Shown piece after piece: positions 49,971 to 58,158 of a stretch of DNA of 64,000 nt; the first letter of the stretch is position 1, and each line of letters starts with the position of its first letter. The stretch spans positions 4,588,001-4,652,000 of the forward strand of contig OY820914.1 in the NCBI GenBank assembly GCA_963682005.1, given 5' to 3'. Position numbers and translations under genes: made by a program. A model generated the notes under the pieces. That model saw nothing but the letters and a program-made list of their open reading frames with translations, did no database searches and was not told where the DNA came from. The stretch is from CAIYUC01 sp963682005 (GTDB taxonomy: Bacteria > Bacteroidota > Bacteroidia > Bacteroidales > FEN-979).

Positions 49971-52460
49971 TTGAAACCTTTTCTCTCCTTTCTTTTTTTA
50001 ATCCTTTTGCAATCTTCCCTTTCCGCCCAGCATGGTTGGAGAACAGGTGAAATGGAGGTAAAGGTGTTTCTGAACTCAATGGAAGATGCCCGCACCCTCA
50101 GGTCACTCAACCTTGATACGGAAACGGCTTCCCCTGACGGTTCGACGGTTTACGCTTTCATCGTTCCAAAAGAGCTTGATGTGCTTCGGGCTTCGGGCCT
50201 CGTGTGCGAAGTTCTTATTCCTGACCTGAATGAGCATTACCGGAATTTCTGGAGCAAGCTCGTCCCGCCCGGATATCATACCTATGACCAGATCGTTACC
50301 CTGGCCGACAGCCTTGTCACGGCCTTTCCTTCCATCTGCAGGAAGGTTGTATTCGGCTCCTCCGTTGACCTCCGTCAGCTTGCTGCCCTTAAGATCAGCA
50401 AGAATGTTGACATCGACGAGCCGGAACCGGAGATCATGTTCGACGGCGGCATCCATGGTGATGAAGTTGGCGGGTCAGAGAATATGATCCTATTTGCACG
50501 GGACCTCTGCAAGGGGTATGGCTCGAACCCGGTTTACACCGATCTCATCGATACCCGCGAAATCTGGATCTATTATATGGTAAATCCGGATGGCCGTGTT
50601 TACATGACCCGCTACAATGATAACGGCGTAGACTGCAACCGCGATTTTTGCTACATGTGGAATGGCGAAGGCTTCAGCACAGGTGCATGCTCACAACCCG
50701 AATCGAAAGCCCTCAGGAACTGCATCCTCGATAACCAGTTCGTCGTTTATACCAATTACCACAGTGGTACGGAAGTCATCGCTTACCCCTGGAGTTACCG
50801 TACAGATTCTCCACCGGATATTGTCGGATTGAATCACCTCGCAGGTGTTTATTCTTCCTCTTCCGGCTATTCATTCCTCCAGTATGGCCAGGGATACAAC
50901 ATCATGTATGCAATCAACGGAAGCACCAAGGATTTCCAGTACGGAGGCCTCGGAAATATAGGCTGGTCCATCGAAATCTCCTACGATAAGCAACCTCCTG
51001 CAAACCAGGTCAGCCTTTATTACAATTTAAACCATCCCGCAATGACGGAGATGATCAGGCAGGCGGGATACGGGATCCAGGGAATGATCCGGGATACGTT
51101 TGCCCAAACACCCGTCAGGGCTACCGTTTGGGTCAGTGATCTTTATCCGGTCAGCAGCGATCCTGCCGTTGGGGATTACCATAAATACCTCGCCGCAGGA
51201 TACTATTCGCTGAAAGTAACGGCCGCCGGGTATAAAACCAAAACGGTCCAGGATAATGTCATTCCTTCAAATGGCTCCCTTACAAGAGACTTTCAGCTGG
51301 TTCCCGATGATCATTGGTATGCCTGGCGGGTGATTGCCTGCCAGATCCCCGGGAATAACTTTGCTGATGTCGGCTACACCCCGGGTGTGTTGGGTGCTCC
51401 CGACGGGATCCCGTATGCCATGGGCAAGAATGGCTGGATCATCATCGATATGGGCGATACCATCTTCAACGGTTCAGGGCCCGACATCCGGGTCTACGAA
51501 GCGTCATCCGAAGATAAGGGATACTCCTGTTTTGCAGGAGAGACCATTGACGGGCCCTGGAAACAGATCGGCGCAGGGTCAGGCACATCTGATTTCGATC
51601 TAACGACAGGAAACCTGGCCAGAGCGAGGTACCTGAAGATCACCGATGACGGCGATGGAGTTTCATCCGGCATTGGGATCGGTTTTGATCTTGACGCCAT
51701 TGAAATGCTTACAAAGCCGCTCAGGGCTGAATTCGGTATCTCAGTAAATGATTTCTGCGAAGGAACTGGAACAAGCTTCACTGACCAGTCGACCGGAACC
51801 CCGGTTTCCTGGAACTGGAGCTTTCCGGGAGGAACTCCTTCTTCTTCCATCCAGCAAAACCCTTCCGGAATAACATACAATCATACGGGCATTTACAATG
51901 TTTCACTGACTGTCACCAACACGAACGGAACAAGCACCACCACCCGGATCGGGTATGTTCATGTGAGAGGTCCGGATGTGAACCTCGGGAATGATACAAC
52001 TGTCTGGGCTTATTCTTCCGTGCTTCTTGATGCCGGGAATCCTGGGTGTACCTACCATTGGTCAACGGGAGAGACAACACAGACGATCCTTGTGGATTCA
52101 TCAGGGGTGGGTGTTGGCTCGGAAACGTGGTCTGTTTCTGTGACTGATGCCGGCAATTGTACCGGAACGGATGACCGGACCATCACCTTCTCGACAAATG
52201 TTGGCCTCGCCCCTGTCGCTGATGCTGGATTAGTAATGGTTTATCCGAACCCGACGAATGGAAGAATTCATCTGTCATTTGAGACTGCCTGCAGGAAATA
52301 TAGGGTATACTCGGTTCTCGGCAAAGAAGTCATGTCAGGAAACATTCCTGCCGGAATTAATGCTATTGATCTTGATCTCGGGAAATATCCGAAAGGGGTC
52401 TGGTTCCTGGAAGTTACCGGGGAGAAAGGCGTTTTGAGTAAGAAGATATTAGTTAAGTAA
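49971..52460 (+). CDS. T9SS secreted M14 zinc carboxypeptidase-like protein (TTG start)
   Basis: An 829-residue protein. The start is TTG: a TAA lies directly before it in frame, and the next ATG would remove the signal peptide (KPFLSFLFLILLQSSLSAQ). The M14 peptidase domain (about 95-370) has zinc ligands His162 and Glu165 (GGIHGDEVGGSE) and His264 (YHSGTEV), the Asn-Arg pair at 223-224 (DCNRDF) and the catalytic Glu335 (SIEISYDK), so it should be active. A carboxypeptidase regulatory-like domain (about 375-445), a domain of about 150 residues, one PKD domain (about 585-665) and a T9SS type A sorting domain (YPNPTNGRIHLSFETA to SKKILVK) follow. The role would be cleavage of C-terminal residues from peptides outside the cell. 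Confidence 0.9.
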   Translation: MKPFLSFLFLILLQSSLSAQHGWRTGEMEVKVFLNSMEDARTLRSLNLDTETASPDGSTVYAFIVPKELDVLRASGLVCEVLIPDLNEHYRNFWSKLVPPGYHTYDQIVTLADSLVTAFPSICRKVVFGSSVDLRQLAALKISKNVDIDEPEPEIMFDGGIHGDEVGGSENMILFARDLCKGYGSNPVYTDLIDTREIWIYYMVNPDGRVYMTRYNDNGVDCNRDFCYMWNGEGFSTGACSQPESKALRNCILDNQFVVYTNYHSGTEVIAYPWSYRTDSPPDIVGLNHLAGVYSSSSGYSFLQYGQGYNIMYAINGSTKDFQYGGLGNIGWSIEISYDKQPPANQVSLYYNLNHPAMTEMIRQAGYGIQGMIRDTFAQTPVRATVWVSDLYPVSSDPAVGDYHKYLAAGYYSLKVTAAGYKTKTVQDNVIPSNGSLTRDFQLVPDDHWYAWRVIACQIPGNNFADVGYTPGVLGAPDGIPYAMGKNGWIIIDMGDTIFNGSGPDIRVYEASSEDKGYSCFAGETIDGPWKQIGAGSGTSDFDLTTGNLARARYLKITDDGDGVSSGIGIGFDLDAIEMLTKPLRAEFGISVNDFCEGTGTSFTDQSTGTPVSWNWSFPGGTPSSSIQQNPSGITYNHTGIYNVSLTVTNTNGTSTTTRIGYVHVRGPDVNLGNDTTVWAYSSVLLDAGNPGCTYHWSTGETTQTILVDSSGVGVGSETWSVSVTDAGNCTGTDDRTITFSTNVGLAPVADAGLVMVYPNPTNGRIHLSFETACRKYRVYSVLGKEVMSGNIPAGINAIDLDLGKYPKGVWFLEVTGEKGVLSKKILVK

Positions 52461-52499
52461 ATAAGTAAAAGCAATATACCCTCCCCGACCTTCGGTCTT

Positions 52500-52523
52500 C
52501 CCCTCCCTACTGGTAGGGAGGGG
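52500..52523. repeat. Palindromic hairpin (cccctcccta)
   Basis: A perfect 10-bp stem (52500-52509 with 52514-52523) with loop ctgg. A smaller hairpin (gacc/ggtc) precedes it at 52487-52497. No T run follows. Such GC-rich palindromes are scattered between genes in many bacterial genomes. Confidence 0.75.
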
Positions 52524-52553
52524 ATAAGAGGGGTGGGTACACTAAACTACATT

Positions 52554-53267
52554 ATGCACCTATTCTACACCCCGGAAATAACCGGAGATAAATACCAGCT
52601 CAACGAGGAGGAATCGAAGCACTGCATCCGAGTGCTCAGGCTGAAGCAAGGCGACATCATTCACCTTGCCGATGGAAAAGGGAATCTTTTTGAAACATCC
52701 ATCATTGCCGAAAATCCAAAGCATTGTATTGTCGGTGTAAATAATGTTCAGCACGAATACCTGAAGCGGAACTTCCATCTCCACATCTCGATCGCACCCA
52801 CGAAAAACCTCGGAAGGATCGAATGGTTCCTGGAAAAGGCAACAGAGATCGGCATTGATGAGATCACCCCGCTGTTTTGCCAGCATTCGGAGCGGGGACA
52901 TATCAAGATCGAACGGCTCGAAAAAGTGATGATCGCGGCCATGAAGCAATCCCTGAAAGCCTACCTGCCAAAGCTCAATGAACCGGTCTCCTTCGCAAAG
53001 CTGACTGGCAACACTTACAATGGCGGTAAGTTCATCGCCTATTGCGAAGATGAAGGCATCAGCCACCTGAAAGACGTTTATAAACCGGGTTCTGATGCCC
53101 TCATACTCATCGGCCCGGAAGGTGATTTCTCAAAAGAGGAGATCATGGAGGCAAAAAATGCAGGATTCATTCCAATAACTCTGGGAAAAAGCCGTTTAAG
53201 AACGGAAACTGCCGGTGTTGTAGTGTGTACAATACTGAACACAATAAATGAGCAGGCTGAATTATGA
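52554..53267 (+). CDS. rsmE: 16S rRNA m3U1498 methyltransferase
   Basis: A 237-residue SPOUT-class methyltransferase. The N-terminal PUA-like domain (EESKHCIRVLRLKQGDIIHL, LADGKGNLF) is followed by the knotted methyltransferase domain with LILIGPEGDFSKEEI and ITLGKSRLRTETAGVV, which form the SAM-binding knot. It methylates U1498 of 16S rRNA. The frame opens at a GTG 21 bases earlier; the ATG at 52554 gives the usual start MHLFYTPEI and is preferred. Confidence 0.95.
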   Translation: MHLFYTPEITGDKYQLNEEESKHCIRVLRLKQGDIIHLADGKGNLFETSIIAENPKHCIVGVNNVQHEYLKRNFHLHISIAPTKNLGRIEWFLEKATEIGIDEITPLFCQHSERGHIKIERLEKVMIAAMKQSLKAYLPKLNEPVSFAKLTGNTYNGGKFIAYCEDEGISHLKDVYKPGSDALILIGPEGDFSKEEIMEAKNAGFIPITLGKSRLRTETAGVVVCTILNTINEQAEL

Positions 53268-53331
53268 ATTATGAGTTTGAATCAGGAATTATGATTATTG
53301 GTGTTAGTATCCTTAACGAAATGACCTTCAT

Positions 53332-53360
53332 CGTAATTCGTAATCCGTAATTCGTAATTG
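53332..53360. repeat. Heptamer array (gtaattc)
   Basis: Four copies with one change, between rsmE and the DUF4159 gene, 20 bases before the latter. The unit resembles the inverted repeat at 5868-5967. Confidence 0.8.
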
Positions 53361-53380
53361 CTCTGCAAAACCTGAATCAA

Positions 53381-54034
53381 ATGAAAAGAACCCTCTTATA
53401 TATCAGTATTCTGCTGATCACAACCTCTTACACAACGCCATCATACCAGATCGCGTTGCTGAAGTACAACGGTGGCGGCGACTGGTATGCCAACCCCACT
53501 TCACTGCCGAACCTGGTGAAGTTCGCCAACCAGAACCTCGGTACGAACATCAGCGAGGATGTAGCGACTGTTGATGTAGGAAGTCCCGAGATCTTCAACT
53601 ACCCGTTCATCCATATGACCGGTCACGGGAATGTCATCTTCTCCACCCAGGAGCAGAAGAACCTCAGGGATTACCTGCTGGGCGGGGGCTTCCTGCACAT
53701 CGACGACAACTACGGCATGGATAAATTCATCCGTCCGCAACTGAAAAAACTCTTTCCGGAACTTGAGCTCATTGAATTGCCGGTTTCCTTTCCTATTTAC
53801 CATCAAAAGTTCGATTTTCCCCGCGGACTGCCAAAGATCCACGAGCACGACGGTTTACCTGCACAAGGGTTTGGATTGATCCATGAAGGCCGGCTGATCC
53901 TTTACTACACCTACCAGTGCGACTTAGGCGATGGCTGGGAAGACCAGGCCGTGCATCACGACAGCGAACCTACCCGGCTGAAAGCCCTCCAGATGGGGTC
54001 GAACCTCCTGCAGTATGTGTTTACGAAGAATTAG
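53381..54034 (+). CDS. Exported DUF4159 protein
   Basis: A 217-residue protein with a short signal peptide (RTLLYISILLITTSYTTPSY) and a DUF4159 domain: YNGGGDWYANPTSLPNLVKF at the start, IHMTGHGNVIFSTQEQKNLR in the middle, GGGFLHIDDNYGMDKFIRPQ and ELPVSFPIYHQKFDFPRGLP later. The fold resembles a class I glutamine amidotransferase-like domain, but function is unknown. Genes of this family often lie near MoxR or BatA-type genes in Bacteroidota; here they are absent. Confidence 0.88.
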   Translation: MKRTLLYISILLITTSYTTPSYQIALLKYNGGGDWYANPTSLPNLVKFANQNLGTNISEDVATVDVGSPEIFNYPFIHMTGHGNVIFSTQEQKNLRDYLLGGGFLHIDDNYGMDKFIRPQLKKLFPELELIELPVSFPIYHQKFDFPRGLPKIHEHDGLPAQGFGLIHEGRLILYYTYQCDLGDGWEDQAVHHDSEPTRLKALQMGSNLLQYVFTKN

Positions 54035-54042
54035 GCCGTGAG

Positions 54043-54064
54043 CTTCGGGCTTCGGGCTTCAGGG
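54043..54064. repeat. Heptamer repeat (cttcggg)
   Basis: Three copies, one changed (cttcagg), starting eight bases past the DUF4159 stop. Confidence 0.75.
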
Positions 54065-54146
54065 CCTGTGATTCGCCTGGATTCATTTTGAAATCATTCA
54101 TCCCGAAGGAACCTGACAAAAAAATAAAATCATCGACAGTGCCAAT

Positions 54147-54168
54147 GAACACAGGGTCCACTGTGTTC
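54147..54168. repeat. Short perfect hairpin
   Basis: An 8-bp perfect stem (54147-54154 with 54161-54168) with a six-base loop, built of the same cacag/ctgtg elements as the inverted repeat at 49868. It lies between the convergent DUF4159 and HEPN genes. Confidence 0.5.
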
Positions 54169-54231
54169 TCTGTGCGATGAATTTTTCACTACTGATTCAC
54201 AAAGGAGGGATTTTACGGTCACAGAAGCCTC

Positions 54232-54585
54232 TTAATGATTATCAAAGGAATCTGAAATAATCAATTCAATTGATTCTTTCAGATAAGGGATCTTATTTCT
54301 TACCACATCCCAGACAATATAATAATCAACCCCGAAATAGTCATGAATTAATCGATCTCTCATCCCTGACATTTGCTTCCATTCAACCGTTGCCCATTTC
54401 AATTTAAAATCGACAGGAATATTTTTTGTGGCCTCACCAATTATCTCCAGGCTCCTGACGATTGCCCTCTTCTTTTCCTCGTCATTAAAGAATTGTTCAA
54501 ACGAAACCGAACTTGGGGTGGCTTGCAGAATAAAAGAACATTCGTCAAGAATGTGATTCAGATAATCATACGGAGAAATGGACAT
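54232..54585 (-). CDS. HEPN-domain toxin HepT-like
   Basis: A 117-residue HEPN-domain (DUF86) protein. The RNase motif R-x4-H-x-Y is present as Arg76-DRLI-His81-Asp-Tyr83 in the block MRDRLIHDYFGVD. It overlaps the upstream nucleotidyltransferase gene by 20 bases. This is the HEPN partner of an MNT-HEPN type toxin-antitoxin pair, in which the HEPN protein is the toxin and is silenced by AMP transfer to its conserved Tyr. Intact motif suggests a working toxin. Confidence 0.9.
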   Translation of the reverse strand: MSISPYDYLNHILDECSFILQATPSSVSFEQFFNDEEKKRAIVRSLEIIGEATKNIPVDFKLKWATVEWKQMSGMRDRLIHDYFGVDYYIVWDVVRNKIPYLKESIELIISDSFDNH

Positions 54586-54880
54586 ATTCTACTTCCTGAA
54601 GAATTTTGGGTCCGATATAGGGACTCAAAGAATTTTTTGTGACTACCTCAACTTTCCTGTCAAGAAAAAGAGTATCCAGCAGGAAACACAAATTAATGAA
54701 ATTATCATAACTGCTCTTTCCATTTTTGAATTCAACAAGAATATCAATATCACTCTGTTCATTTTGCTGACCAGTCAGAAAGGAACCAAAAAGTCCAACG
54801 TTAACAACATCAAGCTGTTTCAATTGTTCTTCATTCCTTAGAATACGAGTGAAAATAATATTTCGGTCCAGGGCTTCCAT
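54566..54880 (-). CDS. Minimal nucleotidyltransferase antitoxin MntA-like
   Basis: A 104-residue nucleotidyltransferase. GLFGSFLTGQQNEQSDIDIL holds the motif G-S-F and the catalytic pair Asp44 and Asp46; the third acidic position is Glu78 (DRKVEVVTK) rather than Asp. By family it adds AMP to the HEPN toxin. It is upstream of and overlaps the hepT gene. A -7 box (54898-54905) precedes it. Confidence 0.9.
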   Translation of the reverse strand: MEALDRNIIFTRILRNEEQLKQLDVVNVGLFGSFLTGQQNEQSDIDILVEFKNGKSSYDNFINLCFLLDTLFLDRKVEVVTKNSLSPYIGPKILQEVEYVHFSV

Positions 54881-54897
54881 CTTGATAATTTCAATAA

Positions 54898-54905
54898 CAA
54901 AAGTA
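54898..54905 (-). promoter_or_regulatory. -7 box of the MNT-HEPN operon
   Basis: The minus strand reads TACTTTTG, an exact TAnnTTTG match, 17 bases before the ATG of the nucleotidyltransferase gene. No -33 TTTG is visible. Confidence 0.5.
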
Positions 54906-55123
54906 TGAACTTTTTACACTTCAGGACCTTTTTCCCGGGAAAAATGAGGGACCTACAGCCGTAAGATTCGACGTTGAAAAGATCCAGAATTATCAGGTGG
55001 TACATTATGCCAGCGAATCATGCAACCTAAAACCCCGAAGATCGACTCTAACCTTCCCGGGTTGGCTTTAACCAGTTATTGGTCCGGGTCTCATGCAATT
55101 CCGGTTTCCGAAATCTTTAAAAA

Positions 55124-57193
55124 TCAGCGGATCACCAATCGCTTACATTCATTCCGCGATCCCGTTTGAATCTTCACAATGTAAACCCCTTTTTCCAGAT
55201 TGATTACACTGATATCGCCAACATTCTGATTCACGATTGTATGTTGCAAGACTTCATCCCCTAATAAATCATTTATTGTGACTTTGATAAACCCTTTCGC
55301 CATCGGGTTCGCATATACGGTGATCTTATCCTTTGAAGGATTGGGATAGATCCTGAACATTGATGCCTTAGATTTCATTTCGTCAACAAACACACCACCC
55401 CCGTTATTGGTATTCAAAATAGTCCCTCCTTGCCCCACGATAAAACCATTGACCGCATCCGGGAAATGAACTGAAAATAATTGGTGATCCGTACCACTGG
55501 ATAAAGGGATCCAGGTGTTACCCCCATCTGTTGTCCTCCGGATCACCCCCAGGTCACCCACAACGAAACCGGTCAGTGTATCAGTAAAAAAGACAGAATG
55601 GAACATATCATTTGATCCGAAAGAAGATACATCCCATGTTAAGCCTCCGTCCGTAGTTTTGACTATGTCATTACCTCCCACGGCAAAACCGGTGTTGTCG
55701 TCAGCAAACCAAACCGATTCGAGCCATCCCACTGCAGGGGGCGATACATCAGTCCAGTTCAACCCTCCGTTCACTGTTTTAAAAACAGAACCATTCATAC
55801 CACCTACGGCATACCCTTTATTCTCATCCGTAAAATAAAGGGATAACAGCTGGCTGGGAATACCTCCCGGCATGAGGGACCAGTTGATTCCTCCATCGGT
55901 GGTCTTTAATATTATCCCGGCCTCTCCGGTGGCATAACCGACATCAGCACCAGCAAAGAAGATCGCATCCAGCCCATTGGTGGTCCCGCTTTCTACCGGG
56001 GTCCAGGTAATACCGGCATCGTTTGTCCTTAATAAGGTGCCTTCTTCACCAGAAACAAATCCTGTATTGGGCCCGGTAAAGCAAACGGCTTTCAATTGCA
56101 TCAAGGTCCCGGAGGACAATGAAGACCAGTTCTGACCTCCGTCAATGGTCTTAATAATGATCCCTGAATCACCAACGACGTATCCTGTGTTCGTACTTGT
56201 GAATGTAACTGAATATAAGTATTCTGAAGGACCGTTCCTGAATGGATCCCAGGTCGAGCCTCCGTTCCCGTCAACCAGCATTGTTCCCTCAAATCCTGCG
56301 ATATACCCATGACCATCTGGATTAAAGCAAACCGAGAAAAGATGGTTGGAGGTTCCACTTGTAGCTGTCTCCCAGGAAGCACCTCCATCGTTTGTTTTCA
56401 AAATGATACCAAATTCTCCTACCGCATAGCCAGTATCAGGATCAGGAAAATAAACGGAAAACAACTCCAAACCTGTTCCACTTGGTAAGCCAAACCAGGT
56501 GGTACCGCCATCTAAGGTCTTCAGAATGGTTCCGCCCACGCCAACGGCATACCCCACGCTTTGGCTGGAAAAATAAACTGAATTCAGCATTTTAGAGGTT
56601 CCAGGAGTTATATTTGTCCAGGTATCTCCTCCATCCGTGGTTTTCCTGATAATGGAGATCGACGGAAAGAACAACCTCCCTCCAACAGCAATACCTGTAT
56701 CTGAAGTGATAAAAAATACAGAATTGAGTGAATAACTGGTACCAGTTGGCATGGCTGACCATGAATAACCCCCATCATGGGTTTTAAAACCGAACCCATC
56801 CGCACCGGTGATAAATCCAGTATCCGGATTGGAAAAAAATACAGAGAACAATCCACCGATCACACCTGTCGGGTAAGAAGACCATGTGGTCCCTCCATCA
56901 TGAGATGAAAATATCGTGCCCTCCTCTCCTGCTGCCACCACCGTTCCAATATCGGGTGCTGCGACTGACATCAGGTCTTCTGTTGTTCCTGTTGAAAGGA
57001 TAGACCAGGTAGTACCGCCGTTGGTTGTCTTAATAACAGTCCCCCAGTAACCTGCCACATATCCTGTATTTTGGTCTGCAAAGGAAATGGACATCAGTGT
57101 ATTCCCTTGCGGCAGAGGGTTCTGCCAGGTCCATTGCGAAAAAGAAATTGCAGAAACAGAAGCAAACCATGCTAAGAGGAATATTTTTTTCAT
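55124..57193 (-). CDS. T9SS secreted YCF48-like beta-propeller protein
   Basis: A 689-residue protein: signal peptide (KKIFLLAWFASVSAISFSQ), then 13 repeats of about 43 residues (about 30-595), each with a pattern like 'DTGYAVGEFGIILKTNDGGA' followed by SW, and ending in an Asp-box (for example TTNGGTTW, TIDGGQNW, TNDAGITW). This is the YCF48/HCF136-like propeller. A T9SS type A sorting domain closes the chain (YPNPSKDKITVYANPM to CKRLVIR). Several beta-propellers could form from 13 blades. Outside the cell it may bind a ligand; no enzyme motif was seen. It stands alone on the minus strand, with the methyltransferase next upstream in genome order downstream of its start. Confidence 0.9.
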   Translation of the reverse strand: MKKIFLLAWFASVSAISFSQWTWQNPLPQGNTLMSISFADQNTGYVAGYWGTVIKTTNGGTTWSILSTGTTEDLMSVAAPDIGTVVAAGEEGTIFSSHDGGTTWSSYPTGVIGGLFSVFFSNPDTGFITGADGFGFKTHDGGYSWSAMPTGTSYSLNSVFFITSDTGIAVGGRLFFPSISIIRKTTDGGDTWTNITPGTSKMLNSVYFSSQSVGYAVGVGGTILKTLDGGTTWFGLPSGTGLELFSVYFPDPDTGYAVGEFGIILKTNDGGASWETATSGTSNHLFSVCFNPDGHGYIAGFEGTMLVDGNGGSTWDPFRNGPSEYLYSVTFTSTNTGYVVGDSGIIIKTIDGGQNWSSLSSGTLMQLKAVCFTGPNTGFVSGEEGTLLRTNDAGITWTPVESGTTNGLDAIFFAGADVGYATGEAGIILKTTDGGINWSLMPGGIPSQLLSLYFTDENKGYAVGGMNGSVFKTVNGGLNWTDVSPPAVGWLESVWFADDNTGFAVGGNDIVKTTDGGLTWDVSSFGSNDMFHSVFFTDTLTGFVVGDLGVIRRTTDGGNTWIPLSSGTDHQLFSVHFPDAVNGFIVGQGGTILNTNNGGGVFVDEMKSKASMFRIYPNPSKDKITVYANPMAKGFIKVTINDLLGDEVLQHTIVNQNVGDISVINLEKGVYIVKIQTGSRNECKRLVIR

Positions 57194-57237
57194 AGGTTTA
57201 TTTTTAACATTTGAACCTACCAGATTATTAATTCAGC

Positions 57238-57300
57238 AAATCAACAAGTCAATAAGTCAACAAATCAATAAATCAATAAATCAATAAATCAACAAGTCAA
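57238..57300. repeat. Octamer array (aaatcaat/aagtcaac)
   Basis: About eight units of 8 bases that drift (caacaagt, caataagt, aaatcaat). It lies six bases past the stop of the methyltransferase gene (minus strand). Confidence 0.9.
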
Positions 57301-57306
57301 AGCTCA

Positions 57307-58098
57307 TTATCCTTTCCTCCCCGTAGTATGCGTGACGAAAAGGCCATCCTCCACCTCGTGGTTTTTCATTGCAATGTCTGAATATCCGATGATCCTGTTC
57401 GTTATTTCTTCGGTAAATATTTGATCCTCCAGGTTGTGATACAGGATGGCATAAGTCTTTACCAGGTTGTAAAAAGCCTCAAGGCCGATGATCGAGGGGG
57501 TGATATGACGAAAGAGGGACCTGATCTCTTTATAGCCTGAGCCTGTAAGAAGGAGTGGCAGTCCCGTGGAAATCCTCGGGTGCGAACCATACCGCACGTA
57601 AAACTCAAATTCCTTTTGCCTGAATAGCTTCCATGTCTCATTCTCACTGTTCAGGTCGTCGATGTAGTATTCGGTGATCAGCAAAATGCCCTGCTCCTTC
57701 AACCTTTTATACGCTTCTGCAAGAAACCCTTTAACATCCGGCATATGTTCAACGGCAAACCGGGTATGGACCAAGTCATATTTCTCCATAGGGAAATGAC
57801 CGTCGAAAAGGATATTCCGGAAGATAATGTTATCCCTGCCATGCTTTTCAGAGGCCCTTGCGATCAGTTTACTGTCCGCATCAATCGCATCGAAGGATAC
57901 ATCCGGTAATTGCTTAGCCAGTCCATGGATAAAAGTACCATCTCCCGTTCCCACATCAAGGACGCGCCGGATGTCATTCCTGCCGGTCATTTCCTTGATA
58001 AATAAATATTCTCCGGGCGCAAATGCTTTTGTCTGCGCAACATAGCAATCCTCCACAAATTTGCTTCCGTCAAGGATCCGGGTGTTGATATTTTTCAT
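57307..58098 (-). CDS. Class I SAM-dependent methyltransferase
   Basis: A 263-residue Rossmann-type methyltransferase. The SAM motif is RRVLDVGTGDGTFIHGLAKQ, the acidic end of strand two is FDAIDAD, and the motif IV region YDLVHTRFAVEHMPDVKGFL is clear. The C-terminal part (about 170-263) is helical. The substrate is unknown. It is followed on its 3' side by an octamer array. Confidence 0.9.
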   Translation of the reverse strand: MKNINTRILDGSKFVEDCYVAQTKAFAPGEYLFIKEMTGRNDIRRVLDVGTGDGTFIHGLAKQLPDVSFDAIDADSKLIARASEKHGRDNIIFRNILFDGHFPMEKYDLVHTRFAVEHMPDVKGFLAEAYKRLKEQGILLITEYYIDDLNSENETWKLFRQKEFEFYVRYGSHPRISTGLPLLLTGSGYKEIRSLFRHITPSIIGLEAFYNLVKTYAILYHNLEDQIFTEEITNRIIGYSDIAMKNHEVEDGLFVTHTTGRKG

Positions 58099-58158
58099 GC
58101 TGCTGAATTTTTTATTATCATCAGGTCATTGGTGGTCATGATCAACTTTATACTATTC

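Noticed and set aside
54898..55069. Open frame of 57 codons without a start (has VRFDVEKIQNYQVVHY)
   Set aside because: The segment looks protein-like by eye, but there is no start codon, no upstream signal and no family I recognise. It might be a remnant; support is too weak for a feature.
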